From Gallaecimonas pentaromativorans (GTDB lineage Bacteria > Pseudomonadota > Gammaproteobacteria > Enterobacterales > Gallaecimonadaceae), in assembly GCF_003751625.1 (NCBI RefSeq), contig NZ_RJUL01000012.1, positions 1-64,000 of the forward strand: a stretch of DNA of 64,000 nt. The letters are read 5' to 3'. Made by a program: the position numbers and the translations under genes. Positions 50,863 through 60,190 of this stretch are shown here, piece by piece. A model generated the notes under the pieces. That model was not told where the DNA came from, did not search any database, and saw nothing but the letters and a program-made list of their open reading frames with translations. The first letter of the stretch is position 1. The number at the start of each line of letters is the position of its first letter.

Positions 50863-52920
50863 ATGCAACTGCCACCTACCCTGGCACTGTTTCTCACCCC
50901 CAATCGCACCACAGTGGTGTTCGCGGTCAAGGGGGTTATTGCCATGGCCTTGTCGCTTTACGTGGCCATGTACCTGAACCTTGACCGCCCTTACTGGGCG
51001 CTGGTGTCGGCCGTATTTTTGCAGATGCGCCCGGAAAGCGGCCTGGTTATCGAGAAGGGGATCTGCCAGATAGTTGGCTCCGTCATCGGCGGCGCCGCCG
51101 GTATCCTGATCCTGGATTGGTTCACCGATTACCCGTTGCTGGCTATAGGCAGTCTGGCGGTGTGGGTCTTTTTGATGTCGGCGGGTTCGGTGATGGTGCA
51201 CCGGCTCAATTTCATTTACGGCTTTGCTATGGCCGCCATGACCGCCTCGCTGGTGGTGGTGCTGGTCATGGCCAATGCCGCCAATGCCGATAGCTATGCC
51301 GTCTTTGAAGTGGCGCAAGCCAGGATGAGCGAAATCTCGGTTGGAGCCGTCTGCGCCACCTTGGTCAGTCTGTTGTTGTGGCCGGTGCAGGTCAAAAATG
51401 TGCTTCGAGTCCATGCGCGCAACGTCATCAACCGTACCTTGGACTATCTGGTGGTCGAACTGGATCCCGATGGCACACACGTCGACCGCCATAAGCAGGC
51501 AGATGGCATTCTCGAATCCCTGGGTGCCTTAAGTGACGACTCCAGTGCCGTGGTATATGAAGGACCAGAAGGTTCAAGCCGAGCCAGGGCAGCAGATCTG
51601 CTTTGCAACAAGGTGCTGTCGCTGCTGGCAGTGGTGCAGATATTTGGCAGGCTTCAGCGTAACCACGGCGAGTTGCTGGACGACAAGGTGGCCGAGCAGA
51701 TGCGCAATATGCGCGAGCATTTCAAAGCCATGGCCAAAACCACCGACTACAACGACTGTTACCACCACGCTCAGCTGCTGCGTCGCGAATTGCTGCATTT
51801 TAGGGCCAGCTATCAGGCCCCCAGCCCCATCCTGGCCCGGTTAACTCAAACCTCCCTGGAGCTGGTGGCCGATTTGGTGATGGTGCTCAAAGCCTATGAC
51901 GCTTTGGAAAACAGCCAGCAAACCCGCCTCAATGCCCCTAGCCTTAGCACCTACCGTGACCCCCTCGTGGCCGCCATTACCGGCTTTCGTACCATGGTGG
52001 TGTTTCTTATTGGCGCAGCCATTTGGATCAACACCACCGCCTCAGCGGCGGTGATGATGATGATTTTGCCTCTCACCTTTTCGGTGATGTTTGCCCGTTT
52101 CCCCTCGCCAACCTTCGTGTTGGCCAGGTTGCTGGTCGGGGTACTGCTGGCCATTCCGGTAGGTCTTTATTTTGGTCTTGGCTTGATGGCTCAAGGCGCC
52201 GGTCACTTTGCCTTGCTGGTTATCGCCATGGGCGGACCACTGTTTATCGGCCTGATGGCCTTGGCCAACCGGCCTACCCTGCCTTATGGCCTGGGTTTTT
52301 GTATTCCTTTTGTCATCCTCATCCAACCCAGCAACACCATGACTTACGCCGTGGACAACAGCTTGAGTGTCGCCTTGGGGATCTTTGCCGGGGTAAGCGT
52401 GTTGTATTGGGTGTTTAAGCTCATTACCGCGCCTGACAGCATATTGGTACAAAAAAGGCTGATCCGTTCTACCGCCCATGACTTGGCCACTATCGGCCAT
52501 CACCGGCACCCCGAGGGCTGGTTTAATGGCCGTATGGGTGACCGGTTGATGCGCTTGGCAGGATACGAGCAAGGCACCACCAGCGGCACTCGCTACCTGA
52601 CCGACCTTGGCCTCACCGGCCTAAATCTAGGGCACGTCTCCATCCGCCTTCGCCGCCAGTTGGCCACCAGTCACGATCCCCGGGTTCATGCCTTGCTGGA
52701 GCAGTGGCAGCAGTCACTGGCCGATACATTCTTGTGTTGCGCCAAAGGCCACTTCAATGCCGATTTTCGCGCTCGCAGCCAACGGCTGGTAGAGGCCGTG
52801 CGCAAGACCGGCGCGGCCAACCTGCAAGTTGAGCTTATCGAAGGCACCATGGAACGGTTGGCCTTAACCTTTGAACGCACCGCCCATACTTTTGCAGAGC
52901 AGTTGGCCAAGCAAAAATAA
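50863..52920 (+). CDS. FUSC/AaeB-like inner-membrane efflux protein
   Basis: 685-residue FUSC family transporter. Two sets of hydrophobic helices (about 20-175 and 370-520) separated by a soluble helical region, with DRPYWALVSAVFLQMRPESGLVIEKG typical of AaeB-like exporters. Starts one base after the adaptor stop, so the two are cotranslated. Likely exports aromatic or related small molecules with its adaptor; no regulator gene is adjacent, unlike the aaeR arrangement of E. coli. Confidence 0.9.
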   Translation: MQLPPTLALFLTPNRTTVVFAVKGVIAMALSLYVAMYLNLDRPYWALVSAVFLQMRPESGLVIEKGICQIVGSVIGGAAGILILDWFTDYPLLAIGSLAVWVFLMSAGSVMVHRLNFIYGFAMAAMTASLVVVLVMANAANADSYAVFEVAQARMSEISVGAVCATLVSLLLWPVQVKNVLRVHARNVINRTLDYLVVELDPDGTHVDRHKQADGILESLGALSDDSSAVVYEGPEGSSRARAADLLCNKVLSLLAVVQIFGRLQRNHGELLDDKVAEQMRNMREHFKAMAKTTDYNDCYHHAQLLRRELLHFRASYQAPSPILARLTQTSLELVADLVMVLKAYDALENSQQTRLNAPSLSTYRDPLVAAITGFRTMVVFLIGAAIWINTTASAAVMMMILPLTFSVMFARFPSPTFVLARLLVGVLLAIPVGLYFGLGLMAQGAGHFALLVIAMGGPLFIGLMALANRPTLPYGLGFCIPFVILIQPSNTMTYAVDNSLSVALGIFAGVSVLYWVFKLITAPDSILVQKRLIRSTAHDLATIGHHRHPEGWFNGRMGDRLMRLAGYEQGTTSGTRYLTDLGLTGLNLGHVSIRLRRQLATSHDPRVHALLEQWQQSLADTFLCCAKGHFNADFRARSQRLVEAVRKTGAANLQVELIEGTMERLALTFERTAHTFAEQLAKQK

Positions 52921-52959
52921 ACAAATATGTAACATCCCCTGTATTACCCACCAGACAGT

Positions 52960-52973
52960 GTCAATTTTTTGAC
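52960..52973. promoter_or_regulatory. FleQ-box-like site upstream of gspE
   Basis: GTCAA-TTTT-TTGAC, with the same arm sequence and 4-base centre as the pel promoter site (GTCAA-TATA-TTGAC). It ends 50 bases before the gspE ATG. Centre bases deviate from the FleQ consensus TAAA, so the assignment is weaker than for pel. Confidence 0.45.
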
Positions 52974-53023
52974 TATCTTTGAGGTTACCTTTCCTCGGCC
53001 TCAACCTAACTAAGAAGGTTGGC

Positions 53024-54730
53024 ATGAATCAGTCCCTGGCGGCCCCTTGGGAGGAGGAGCTGGCCAATGCATTAGTGCAGCAGGGATGCCTAAGCAGCGC
53101 CGACCTAGCAAGAGTCAGGCGGATGCGCGATGAACAAGGCGGCGCCGACCCTCTGCACCGGCTGCTTATTCGGCTGGGCATGGTGTCTGAAAAAGACATG
53201 GCGGGCCAGTTGGCCCGTTGTTTTTCCCTATCTAGCATCAGCGCTGACGACTTCCCCGACGAGCCGCTTTTTGAAGACCGCCTCTCGCTGCGCTTTTTAA
53301 AGGAATACCACCTGCTGCCCCTGCGCCAGGAGCAAAGCCTGCTGTACCTGGCCATGGCCGACCCGTTAGACAGCTACGCCCTCAACGCCGTGCACCTGGC
53401 CACTGGCCTTGAGTGCAAACCCCTGGTGGGCCAGAGCGCCGACATCGACGCCGCCATCGAGCGACTCTACAACAAGGAAGCCCGCGACCGCGCCGCACGT
53501 GGCGACAACGACGACGACATCGCCGAAGAAGACGTCGAGCAGCTCAAAGACCTGGCCTCGGAGGCGCCAGTGGTAAGGCTGGTCAATCACCTCTTCCAAA
53601 AGGCGGTGGAATGCCGCGCCTCTGACATTCACATCGAGCCCTTCGAGCATCAGCTCAAGGTGCGCTATCGCATCGACGGTGTGCTGCAACCCACCGAAGC
53701 GCCCTCGGTTAGGCTGGCCCAGGCGGTTATCTCGCGCATCAAGATCATGGCCCGGCTCAATATCGCCGAGCGCCGCCTGCCGCAAGATGGCCGTATCAAG
53801 CTTCGCAGCCAGGGCCAGGAGCTGGATATCCGAGTGTCCACTGTGCCCACCCTGTACGGCGAGTCGGTGGTGATGCGGCTGCTGCGAAAAGACAGCCTGG
53901 CCCTGGAGTTCAACGCCCTTGGAGTCAGCGAAGACAACCTTCGCACCCTGCAAAAGGTGCTGGCCCTGCCCGACGGCATGCTGCTGGTCACCGGCCCCAC
54001 CGGCTCGGGCAAAAGCACCACCCTCTATACCGCGCTGAGCCAGCTCAACACCGCGTCGCGCAAGGTGATCACGGTGGAAGATCCGGTGGAGTACCAGCTG
54101 GCAGGGGTCAATCAAATCCAGATAAAACCCGATATCGGCCTGACCTTTGCCAACGCCCTTCGCGCCATAGTGCGCCAGGACCCGGACGTGATCATGGTCG
54201 GCGAAATGCGCGACCTGGAAACCGCCCGTATCTGCGTGCAATCGGCTCTGACCGGCCACCTGGTGCTCTCCACCCTGCATACCAACGACGCCGCCAGCTC
54301 CATCACCCGGCTTTTGGAGATGGGGGTGGAAGACTACCTGCTCACCTCCACCCTCAACGCCGTGGTAGGTCAGCGCTTGGTGCGGTTGCTTTGCCCCCAT
54401 TGCAAGCAGGGGTTCGCGCCGCTGCCCGAGCTGGTAGAGCAGCTTGGCCTAAACCGCTTGCCTCATCCGGAGCCGGTGCGGCTCTACCGGGCTAATGGCT
54501 GCCCCCAATGCCAGGACACCGGCTACCAGGGCCGCATTGCCATCATGGAACTGCTGGTGCTTTCCGATGCCCTCAAGGCCCTGGTGCTGCGCCGCACCGA
54601 CGCCACCAGCCTGCTGCGCCAGGCCCGCAGCGAGGGCATGCTCACCATGTATGAGGACGGCTGCATCAAGGCCATGGCCGGGCTTACCACTGTCGAGGAG
54701 GTCCTGCGGGTCACGCAGGAAGCCGGATGA
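53024..54730 (+). CDS. gspE: type II secretion ATPase GspE
   Basis: Cytoplasmic hexameric ATPase powering pseudopilus assembly. 568 residues: N-terminal GspE/XpsE domain, Walker A GPTGSGKST at about 324-332, Asp box and Walker B VGEMRDLETA, and a C-terminal zinc-binding pair of CxxC motifs (Cys457/Cys460 and Cys493/Cys496). ATG 53024 has AAGG 7 bases upstream; a TTG at 52979 is rejected as lacking a site. First gene of an eleven-gene operon; overlaps gspF by 4 bases. Confidence 0.96.
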   Translation: MNQSLAAPWEEELANALVQQGCLSSADLARVRRMRDEQGGADPLHRLLIRLGMVSEKDMAGQLARCFSLSSISADDFPDEPLFEDRLSLRFLKEYHLLPLRQEQSLLYLAMADPLDSYALNAVHLATGLECKPLVGQSADIDAAIERLYNKEARDRAARGDNDDDIAEEDVEQLKDLASEAPVVRLVNHLFQKAVECRASDIHIEPFEHQLKVRYRIDGVLQPTEAPSVRLAQAVISRIKIMARLNIAERRLPQDGRIKLRSQGQELDIRVSTVPTLYGESVVMRLLRKDSLALEFNALGVSEDNLRTLQKVLALPDGMLLVTGPTGSGKSTTLYTALSQLNTASRKVITVEDPVEYQLAGVNQIQIKPDIGLTFANALRAIVRQDPDVIMVGEMRDLETARICVQSALTGHLVLSTLHTNDAASSITRLLEMGVEDYLLTSTLNAVVGQRLVRLLCPHCKQGFAPLPELVEQLGLNRLPHPEPVRLYRANGCPQCQDTGYQGRIAIMELLVLSDALKALVLRRTDATSLLRQARSEGMLTMYEDGCIKAMAGLTTVEEVLRVTQEAG

Positions 54731-55923
54731 GCCAGTTTCATTACCGGGCCGTGACCAGTCAGGGCCAGATGCAGCAAGGGCAACTGGACGCCGACAGCCG
54801 CGAGCAGGTGGTGGCCCAGTTGCAACAGGCCGGGCTTATCGTGCTGGAGATCCGCAAAGCCGGCCGCTGGGAGCTGCGCCTTGGCAGCCAGCGGCTGGCG
54901 GGCAACCTGGTGCTGCTCTTTACCCAGCAACTGGCAGCGCTGCTGGCGGCCGGTATCGCCCTGGACCGGGCGCTGGAGATCATGACTCAGCTTGGCCAGG
55001 AGCCGCGGCTGACCCGCCTTATCGGCAACATCCATCAGGGCCTTAGGGGCGGCAAGGCGCTGTCGGCGGTGCTGGCCGAACAGCAGGGGTTTTCGGATTT
55101 TTACCTGAGCCTTATCCGCGCCGCCGAAGCCGCCGGCAACCTCGGCCAGGGCCTGGAAGATCTGGCCTTTTATCAGGAGCGGGCCCAGGCCCTCAAAGAC
55201 AAAACCCTGTCGGCCTTCCTCTACCCCTTAGTCTTGCTGCTGGTAAGCGCCCTGTCGCTGCTGGTGATCCTTACCTACGTGGTGCCCCAGTTTCAGCAGC
55301 TTTTCAGCGACATGGGCAAGGCGCTGCCGCTGCCCACCCAGGTAGTGATTGCCAGCGCCGGCTTTATCCGCGACTGGGGGCTGTGGCTGCTGCTGGCCTT
55401 GGCCCTTGGCGGCGTGCTGCTACAGCGGCAGCTCAAGGAGCCGGTGTTTCGGCTGCGCTGGGACAGCTGGCTGCTGCGCCTGCCTCTTTACGGCGCTTTG
55501 CTGGGCAAGCTGGAGATGGCCCGTTTTAGCCGCAGCCTCGGCACCCTTTTAAAAAGCGGGGTGCCGCTGGTGAAGGCGCTGCAGGTGGCCAGGACCAGCG
55601 TCGGCAATTTTCGCCTCGGCAAGGCCCTGGACGACAGCACCGAAGGCCTTAAGGAAGGCCAGCGCCTGGCAGGGCTTTTGAAACAACAACAGGTCTTCCC
55701 GGCCCTGGCCCTGCAGATGCTGCAGGTGGGAGAAGAGACAGGGCAACTGGACCAGATGCTGCTCAAGGTAGCAGGTACTTACGACAGGGAGGTGGAAACC
55801 GGTATCCAGCGGTTGCTGACGGTACTGGAACCTTTGCTGATAGTGGGTCTTGGCATGCTGATCGCCGCCATCATCATTTCCATTCTGATGGCCATCCTCA
55901 GCATCAACGACCTGCCGCTTTGA
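54727..55923 (+). CDS. gspF: type II secretion inner-membrane platform protein GspF
   Basis: Polytopic platform protein contacting GspE and GspL. 398 residues with two repeated T2SSF domains (about 65-190 and 270-390) and three hydrophobic helices; conserved FTQQLAALLAAGIALDRAL and FSRSLGTLLKSGVPLVKAL mark the two repeats. Starts within the gspE stop (ATGA); followed by gspG after 10 bases. Confidence 0.96.
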   Translation: MSQFHYRAVTSQGQMQQGQLDADSREQVVAQLQQAGLIVLEIRKAGRWELRLGSQRLAGNLVLLFTQQLAALLAAGIALDRALEIMTQLGQEPRLTRLIGNIHQGLRGGKALSAVLAEQQGFSDFYLSLIRAAEAAGNLGQGLEDLAFYQERAQALKDKTLSAFLYPLVLLLVSALSLLVILTYVVPQFQQLFSDMGKALPLPTQVVIASAGFIRDWGLWLLLALALGGVLLQRQLKEPVFRLRWDSWLLRLPLYGALLGKLEMARFSRSLGTLLKSGVPLVKALQVARTSVGNFRLGKALDDSTEGLKEGQRLAGLLKQQQVFPALALQMLQVGEETGQLDQMLLKVAGTYDREVETGIQRLLTVLEPLLIVGLGMLIAAIIISILMAILSINDLPL

Positions 55924-55933
55924 GGAGGTTTGT

Positions 55934-56344
55934 GTGAAACAACCCGGCTTTACCTTGCTGGAATTGTTGGTGGTGTTGGTGATCCTGGGGCTGCTGGCAA
56001 GCCTGGTGGGCCCCAAGGTGCTCAACCAGCTGTCCAGCTCCAAAACCAAGACCGCCGCCCTGCAGATCCAGGAGCTGCACTCGGCCCTGGACCTGTACCG
56101 GTTGGAAGTGGGCCATTACCCCAGCAACAACCAGGGGCTGGACGCCCTGGTCAGTAAACCCTCGGGGGTGGAGAACTGGAACGGCCCCTATCTGACCAAA
56201 AAGGTCATTCGCAAAGACCCATGGGGCAACGACTATCAATACCGCTACCCCGGCGAGCACGGCGACTTTGACCTCTACTCCCTCGGCGCCGACAACAAAG
56301 AGGGCGGCGAAGGGGAAGACCAGGACGTGGTGAGCTGGCAATGA
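55934..56344 (+). CDS. gspG: major pseudopilin GspG
   Basis: Main subunit of the type II pseudopilus. 136 residues with a prepilin cleavage site QPG/FTLLELLVVLVILGLLAS (cut after Gly5, Glu at +5) and the GspG calcium-binding C-terminal part (DPWGNDYQYRYPGEHGDFDLYSLGADNKEGGEGEDQD). GTG start at 55934 behind a strong AGGAGG. Overlaps gspH by 4 bases. Confidence 0.97.
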   Translation: MKQPGFTLLELLVVLVILGLLASLVGPKVLNQLSSSKTKTAALQIQELHSALDLYRLEVGHYPSNNQGLDALVSKPSGVENWNGPYLTKKVIRKDPWGNDYQYRYPGEHGDFDLYSLGADNKEGGEGEDQDVVSWQ

Positions 56345-56733
56345 ACCGCCACGGCTTTACCTTGCTGGAACTGCTGGTGGTACTGGTGGTGATGATGCTG
56401 GTGCTGAGCGCCGCCGCCCCCCGCTTTGGCGCCCTGCTGCCGGGCATGACCCTGAAAAGCCAGGCCCGCCAGGTGGCAGCCCTGCTGCGCGAAAGCCGCA
56501 GCCAAGCCATTGCCACCGGCCAGGTGCTGACCATCGCCAACCGCCAGCAACAGCTTTGGGTGAATGGCAAAAAGGTGGCCTTGCAGGGGCTAACCCTGGG
56601 CCTCGACCAGCCGCTCTATTTCTACCCTGACGGTACCTCCAGCGGCGGCCAGCTGACCTTGGGCAACAACGCCGGCCGCCTGCGCCTGGAGCTGGACTGG
56701 CTCACCGCAGAGGTCAGTATCCATGAAGGCTAA
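56341..56733 (+). CDS. gspH: minor pseudopilin GspH
   Basis: 130-residue minor pseudopilin with prepilin site RHG/FTLLELLVVLVVMMLVLSAA and a short beta-rich C-terminal domain (AALLRESRSQAIATGQVLTI, typical of GspH). Placed between gspG and gspI with overlaps of 4 and 11 bases. Confidence 0.93.
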   Translation: MNRHGFTLLELLVVLVVMMLVLSAAAPRFGALLPGMTLKSQARQVAALLRESRSQAIATGQVLTIANRQQQLWVNGKKVALQGLTLGLDQPLYFYPDGTSSGGQLTLGNNAGRLRLELDWLTAEVSIHEG

Positions 56734-57097
56734 CGGCTTTACCCTGCTCGAAGTGCTGGTGGCCTTTGTGGTGCTGGCCATGGTATTGGGCGGATTGTTG
56801 CGGGTGCTTAGCCAAAGCGGCCGCCTCGAAGGCAGCGCCGCCAACCGCCAGCAGGCCATGGCCATGGCCCAGTCGCAACTGGCGCTACTGCTCAGCCGCA
56901 AGGCGCTACCCAGCAGCGAAGAGCGGGGCAAATTTGACAACGGCTGGCGCTGGCAAGCTAAGGTCAGCCCCTTCGAGGGAGCCGAGGGCAACTGGCTTGG
57001 CACCAGCAACAGGGCCATTGAAGTGCAGCTCACCGTCAGCTGGGGCGAGCATCAGCAGCTGATGCTGACTACCCTCGCCATCGAGGGGGCCCTATGA
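56723..57097 (+). CDS. gspI: minor pseudopilin GspI
   Basis: 124-residue minor pseudopilin with prepilin site ANG/FTLLEVLVAFVVLAMVLGG and GspI-like C-terminal EVQLTVSWGEHQQLMLTTLA. Forms the pseudopilus tip complex with GspJ and GspK. Overlaps both neighbours. Confidence 0.93.
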   Translation: MKANGFTLLEVLVAFVVLAMVLGGLLRVLSQSGRLEGSAANRQQAMAMAQSQLALLLSRKALPSSEERGKFDNGWRWQAKVSPFEGAEGNWLGTSNRAIEVQLTVSWGEHQQLMLTTLAIEGAL

Positions 57098-57708
57098 AGG
57101 CCGCCGGCTTTACCCTGATGGAAATGCTGATAGCCCTGGTGCTGCTGACCTTGCTGGCCACCCTCGCCTTTGGCGGCCTCGACATCACCACCCAGGCCTG
57201 GCAGCGCCAGGAGCAGCGCATCGGCCAGCAAGGCCGGGTTGAGGCGGTAAGCCAACTGCTGCGCCGCCAGCTTGAGGGCATGTCCATCGAGCCCATTGCC
57301 GACACCGACGGGCGCCTCGTTGCCCCCTTGCAGGCCAGCAGCGATCGCTTGCTGCTGTTGGCCCCCGGCCTTAACTGGCAACAACCACAGCCCACCTGGC
57401 TGCTGCTGTCGAGCCGCCGCCAGGACGACGGTTATCACCTGGAGCTGCGCACCCAGCCTTTTGTCAAAGGCACCCCGGTGGACTGGCAGGCCTTGGACGC
57501 GGCCCTGGCCGACAGCACACCACGCTGGCTGCTGACCAGCAACACCCCGGCCAGTTTTAGCTACCTGCAACAAACCGAGCCCGAGCGCTGGCAAAGCACC
57601 TGGCCCCAGGGCGCCCAGGCGCCGCTGCTGGTCAAACTCACCCTTGCCAATCAACTTTCACTGATGGTGGCCCCCTATGGTCAGGCCTTTTCCTTGCACA
57701 GCCGCTAG
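57094..57708 (+). CDS. gspJ: minor pseudopilin GspJ
   Basis: 204-residue minor pseudopilin with prepilin site AAG/FTLMEMLIALVLLTLLATLAFG and a larger globular domain (GLDITTQAWQRQEQRIGQQGRVEAVSQLLRRQL). Second member of the I-J-K tip. Its 3' end overlaps gspK by 32 bases. Confidence 0.93.
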   Translation: MKAAGFTLMEMLIALVLLTLLATLAFGGLDITTQAWQRQEQRIGQQGRVEAVSQLLRRQLEGMSIEPIADTDGRLVAPLQASSDRLLLLAPGLNWQQPQPTWLLLSSRRQDDGYHLELRTQPFVKGTPVDWQALDAALADSTPRWLLTSNTPASFSYLQQTEPERWQSTWPQGAQAPLLVKLTLANQLSLMVAPYGQAFSLHSR

Positions 57709-58609
57709 GGCCGGCGGCATCGCCCTGGTGGCGGTGCTGTGGCTGCTGGTGCTGCTGACCCTGATGGCCAGCACCGTGGCCTTGTCCAGCCGCTCTGGCG
57801 CCCAGGTGCAACATCGCCTGGAACAGGCCACCGCCAACCTGTGGCGGGCCAAGGGGGCGGTGAGCCTGGCCATCATCAGCTTGAACACCGCCCAAGACCA
57901 AAGCCCCTGGCTGGCGGACGGCAGCCCCTATCAGGTGCAATTTGACCAGCAACCCATGGCGGTGGCGGTATTTGACGAGCGGGGCAAAATCGACCTCAAC
58001 GCCGCCCCCCCCACCTTGCTTGATGGCCTACTGCGCCAGGCTGGGGTTGGCGACAGCGAGCGTACCGCCCTGGTGGACGCCATCCTCGACTGGCGGGACG
58101 AGGACGATCTGCAGCGCCTCGACGGCGCCGAAAGCGCCCAATACCAGGCCGCAGGTCTCGATGGCCCGGCCAACGCCCCTTTTAACAGCATCGACGAGCT
58201 GCGCCAGGTACTGGGCATGACCGATGCCCTGGTTGAGGCGCTGCGCCCGGCCCTGACCCTCTACTCGCACCGGGCCACGGTATTGCCGCAACTGGCGCCT
58301 CGCCAGGTGCTGCTGGCCATGCCCGGGGCCGATGCCCTGCTGGTGGACGACTACATCCGCCAGCGCCGCCAGCTGCACGACAGCGGCCTGCCAATACCGG
58401 CCCCTACCTGGTGGCCCGCCGAGCAGGCCACCCCAGGCTTTGGCCGCTACTACACAGTGCAGGCCCGGCTGCCGCTGGGCGACGGCCAAGAGGCCCTATT
58501 CAGCGCCCTGCTGCAACGCCAGCAAGGGGACCCGGCCCGGCCCTTTCGGGTGCTGAGCCTGGGGCCGGGGCTACTGCCCGACATCGATACCGGAGGTGCC
58601 CATGATTGA
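57677..58609 (+). CDS. gspK: minor pseudopilin GspK
   Basis: 310-residue minor pseudopilin capping the pilus tip. N-terminal prepilin-like RAGGIALVAVLWLLVLLTLMAS lacks the +5 glutamate, the usual GspK trait, and is followed by the large GspK alpha-domain insert with FDERGKIDLNAAPPTLLDGLLRQAG. ATG 57677 overlaps gspJ; no alternative start nearer the hydrophobic stretch is seen. Confidence 0.92.
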   Translation: MVRPFPCTAARAGGIALVAVLWLLVLLTLMASTVALSSRSGAQVQHRLEQATANLWRAKGAVSLAIISLNTAQDQSPWLADGSPYQVQFDQQPMAVAVFDERGKIDLNAAPPTLLDGLLRQAGVGDSERTALVDAILDWRDEDDLQRLDGAESAQYQAAGLDGPANAPFNSIDELRQVLGMTDALVEALRPALTLYSHRATVLPQLAPRQVLLAMPGADALLVDDYIRQRRQLHDSGLPIPAPTWWPAEQATPGFGRYYTVQARLPLGDGQEALFSALLQRQQGDPARPFRVLSLGPGLLPDIDTGGAHD

Positions 58610-59603
58610 CAGCCTGCCAGGTCGCCTGGGGCCGTTTTGGCAATGGTGGAGCAGTGAGATGCTGAGCTTGCTGCCCGCGGGCTGGCGCCCGGCCCAAAGC
58701 GGCCTCACCATCAGCCTTAGCCATGGTGCGCTGCGCTTTGACAAGCTGGCCGAGCCTTTGACCCTGCCCCTTGGCGAAGCCGCTACTTTGGAGCACCAGC
58801 AGCGCCTGGCTCCTTATCAGCGCAAACGCAGCCTGCTGCTGTTGCCGCCGGACTGGGTGCTCAAAAAAACCCTGCAATTGCCCCTGGCAACCGCCGGCCA
58901 GCTCCATCAGGTGCTGGCCATGGAGATGAACCGTCACACGCCCTTTAGCGCCGAGCAAGTCTACTTTGCCGCCCAGGAGGTCGAGGCCAAGCCAGCCCTC
59001 GACAAGCTGCAATTAACGTTGTGGGTGGTCAACAAGGCGCAGCTGGCACCGGTGCTGGCGCAGCTGGCCGACCACGGCATCCAGCCCCGCTGGCTGGGCC
59101 TGGCAGGCAGCCCTGGCCGCATTCCTCTTGGCCAGGGCCAAAGCCACTACCGGGCCTGGTTGTGGCCAATATTGCTGCTGGCCGCCGCCCTGGGGGGCTG
59201 GGCCTATTACCTGAATCACCGCCTGGCCACCCTGGACGCCAGCCTGGTTGCCCCCAAAGCCCAGGCCGAGCAGGCCCAGCAGCTGAGCCAACGCATTGAG
59301 GCCCTCAGCCAGGGCCAAGACTTTTTAGTCACCAAACGCAACCGCCAGCCCTCGCCGCTGCTGCTGCTAAGGGAAGTCACCCAAACCCTGCCGGACAACA
59401 CCTGGATCAACCGCCTGGAGTTTCAACCCGCGCGCATCAGCCTGCAGGGCGAGTCGGCCAATGCCTCGGCCCTCATCAGCCTGCTGGAAGCCTCACCCCA
59501 CTTTGCCAATGTGCGGTTTTCCTCGCCGGTCTCCATCAACCCGCGCTCCCAGCAAGAAAGGTTCAGCCTGGAAGCGGCCCTGAATAACGGAGACCGGCCA
59601 TGA
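58602..59603 (+). CDS. gspL: type II secretion inner-membrane protein GspL/XpsL
   Basis: 333-residue bitopic protein: cytoplasmic actin-like part that docks GspE, one transmembrane helix (about 187-207, LWPILLLAAALGGWAYYL), then a periplasmic ferredoxin-like part. Resembles the Xps/PilM-PilN-like L proteins. ATG 58602 is chosen because GGAGG ends 5 bases before it; the GTG 58596 alternative overlaps that site. Overlaps gspK by 8 and gspM by 4 bases. Confidence 0.9.
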   Translation: MIDSLPGRLGPFWQWWSSEMLSLLPAGWRPAQSGLTISLSHGALRFDKLAEPLTLPLGEAATLEHQQRLAPYQRKRSLLLLPPDWVLKKTLQLPLATAGQLHQVLAMEMNRHTPFSAEQVYFAAQEVEAKPALDKLQLTLWVVNKAQLAPVLAQLADHGIQPRWLGLAGSPGRIPLGQGQSHYRAWLWPILLLAAALGGWAYYLNHRLATLDASLVAPKAQAEQAQQLSQRIEALSQGQDFLVTKRNRQPSPLLLLREVTQTLPDNTWINRLEFQPARISLQGESANASALISLLEASPHFANVRFSSPVSINPRSQQERFSLEAALNNGDRP

Positions 59604-60190
59604 CCCTGCAAAGCCGCGCCCAGCCGCTGCTGGCCCTGCTGGTGTTAGCCCTGGGGTTGTTGCTGCTGTGGTTGTTGCTGGTGGCGCCGCTCTATGGCTA
59701 CTTCTCGGCTCGCCTGGAACAACTCTCGACCCAGCAGGACATGCTGGCCCGCTACCAGCGCCTGGGCCAACGCATCCCCGAGCTTGAGCAGCAACTGGCC
59801 ATCCTCAAGCGCCAGCGCCCCGCCGAGAACCTTTACCTGCAGGCACCCACCCCAGCCCTGGCCGCCGCCCGCCTGCAACAGCGCCTTAACCAACTGGTGG
59901 GCCAGGTCGGCGGCCAGCTTATCAGCACCCAAATCGTCAACGGCGACACCGACTCGCCGCTACCCAAGGTGGTGCTGGCGGTGCGGATGCGGGCCGAGAC
60001 CCCGGAGCTGGCCAGGCTCCTTTATGAGCTGGAGGCCAACCGGCCACTGCTCTTTGTCGACGATCTGGTGGTAACCGCCAACCCCAGGCTCACCCTGGTA
60101 ACCGCCGCCAGCCGCAGCGGCATTGCGCCGCTCGCCACTTTGGATATCCGTTTTTCACTGGTGGCCTATGCCGGGGGGGATGCCCAATGA
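59600..60190 (+). CDS. gspM: type II secretion protein GspM/XpsM
   Basis: 196-residue bitopic protein with one N-terminal helix (about 10-32, LALLVLALGLLLLWLLLVAPLYGYF), a coiled-coil (about 33-65) and a periplasmic alpha/beta domain like T2SSM_b. Partners GspL in the platform. Starts on the gspL stop (ATGA). Confidence 0.9.
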   Translation: MTLQSRAQPLLALLVLALGLLLLWLLLVAPLYGYFSARLEQLSTQQDMLARYQRLGQRIPELEQQLAILKRQRPAENLYLQAPTPALAAARLQQRLNQLVGQVGGQLISTQIVNGDTDSPLPKVVLAVRMRAETPELARLLYELEANRPLLFVDDLVVTANPRLTLVTAASRSGIAPLATLDIRFSLVAYAGGDAQ

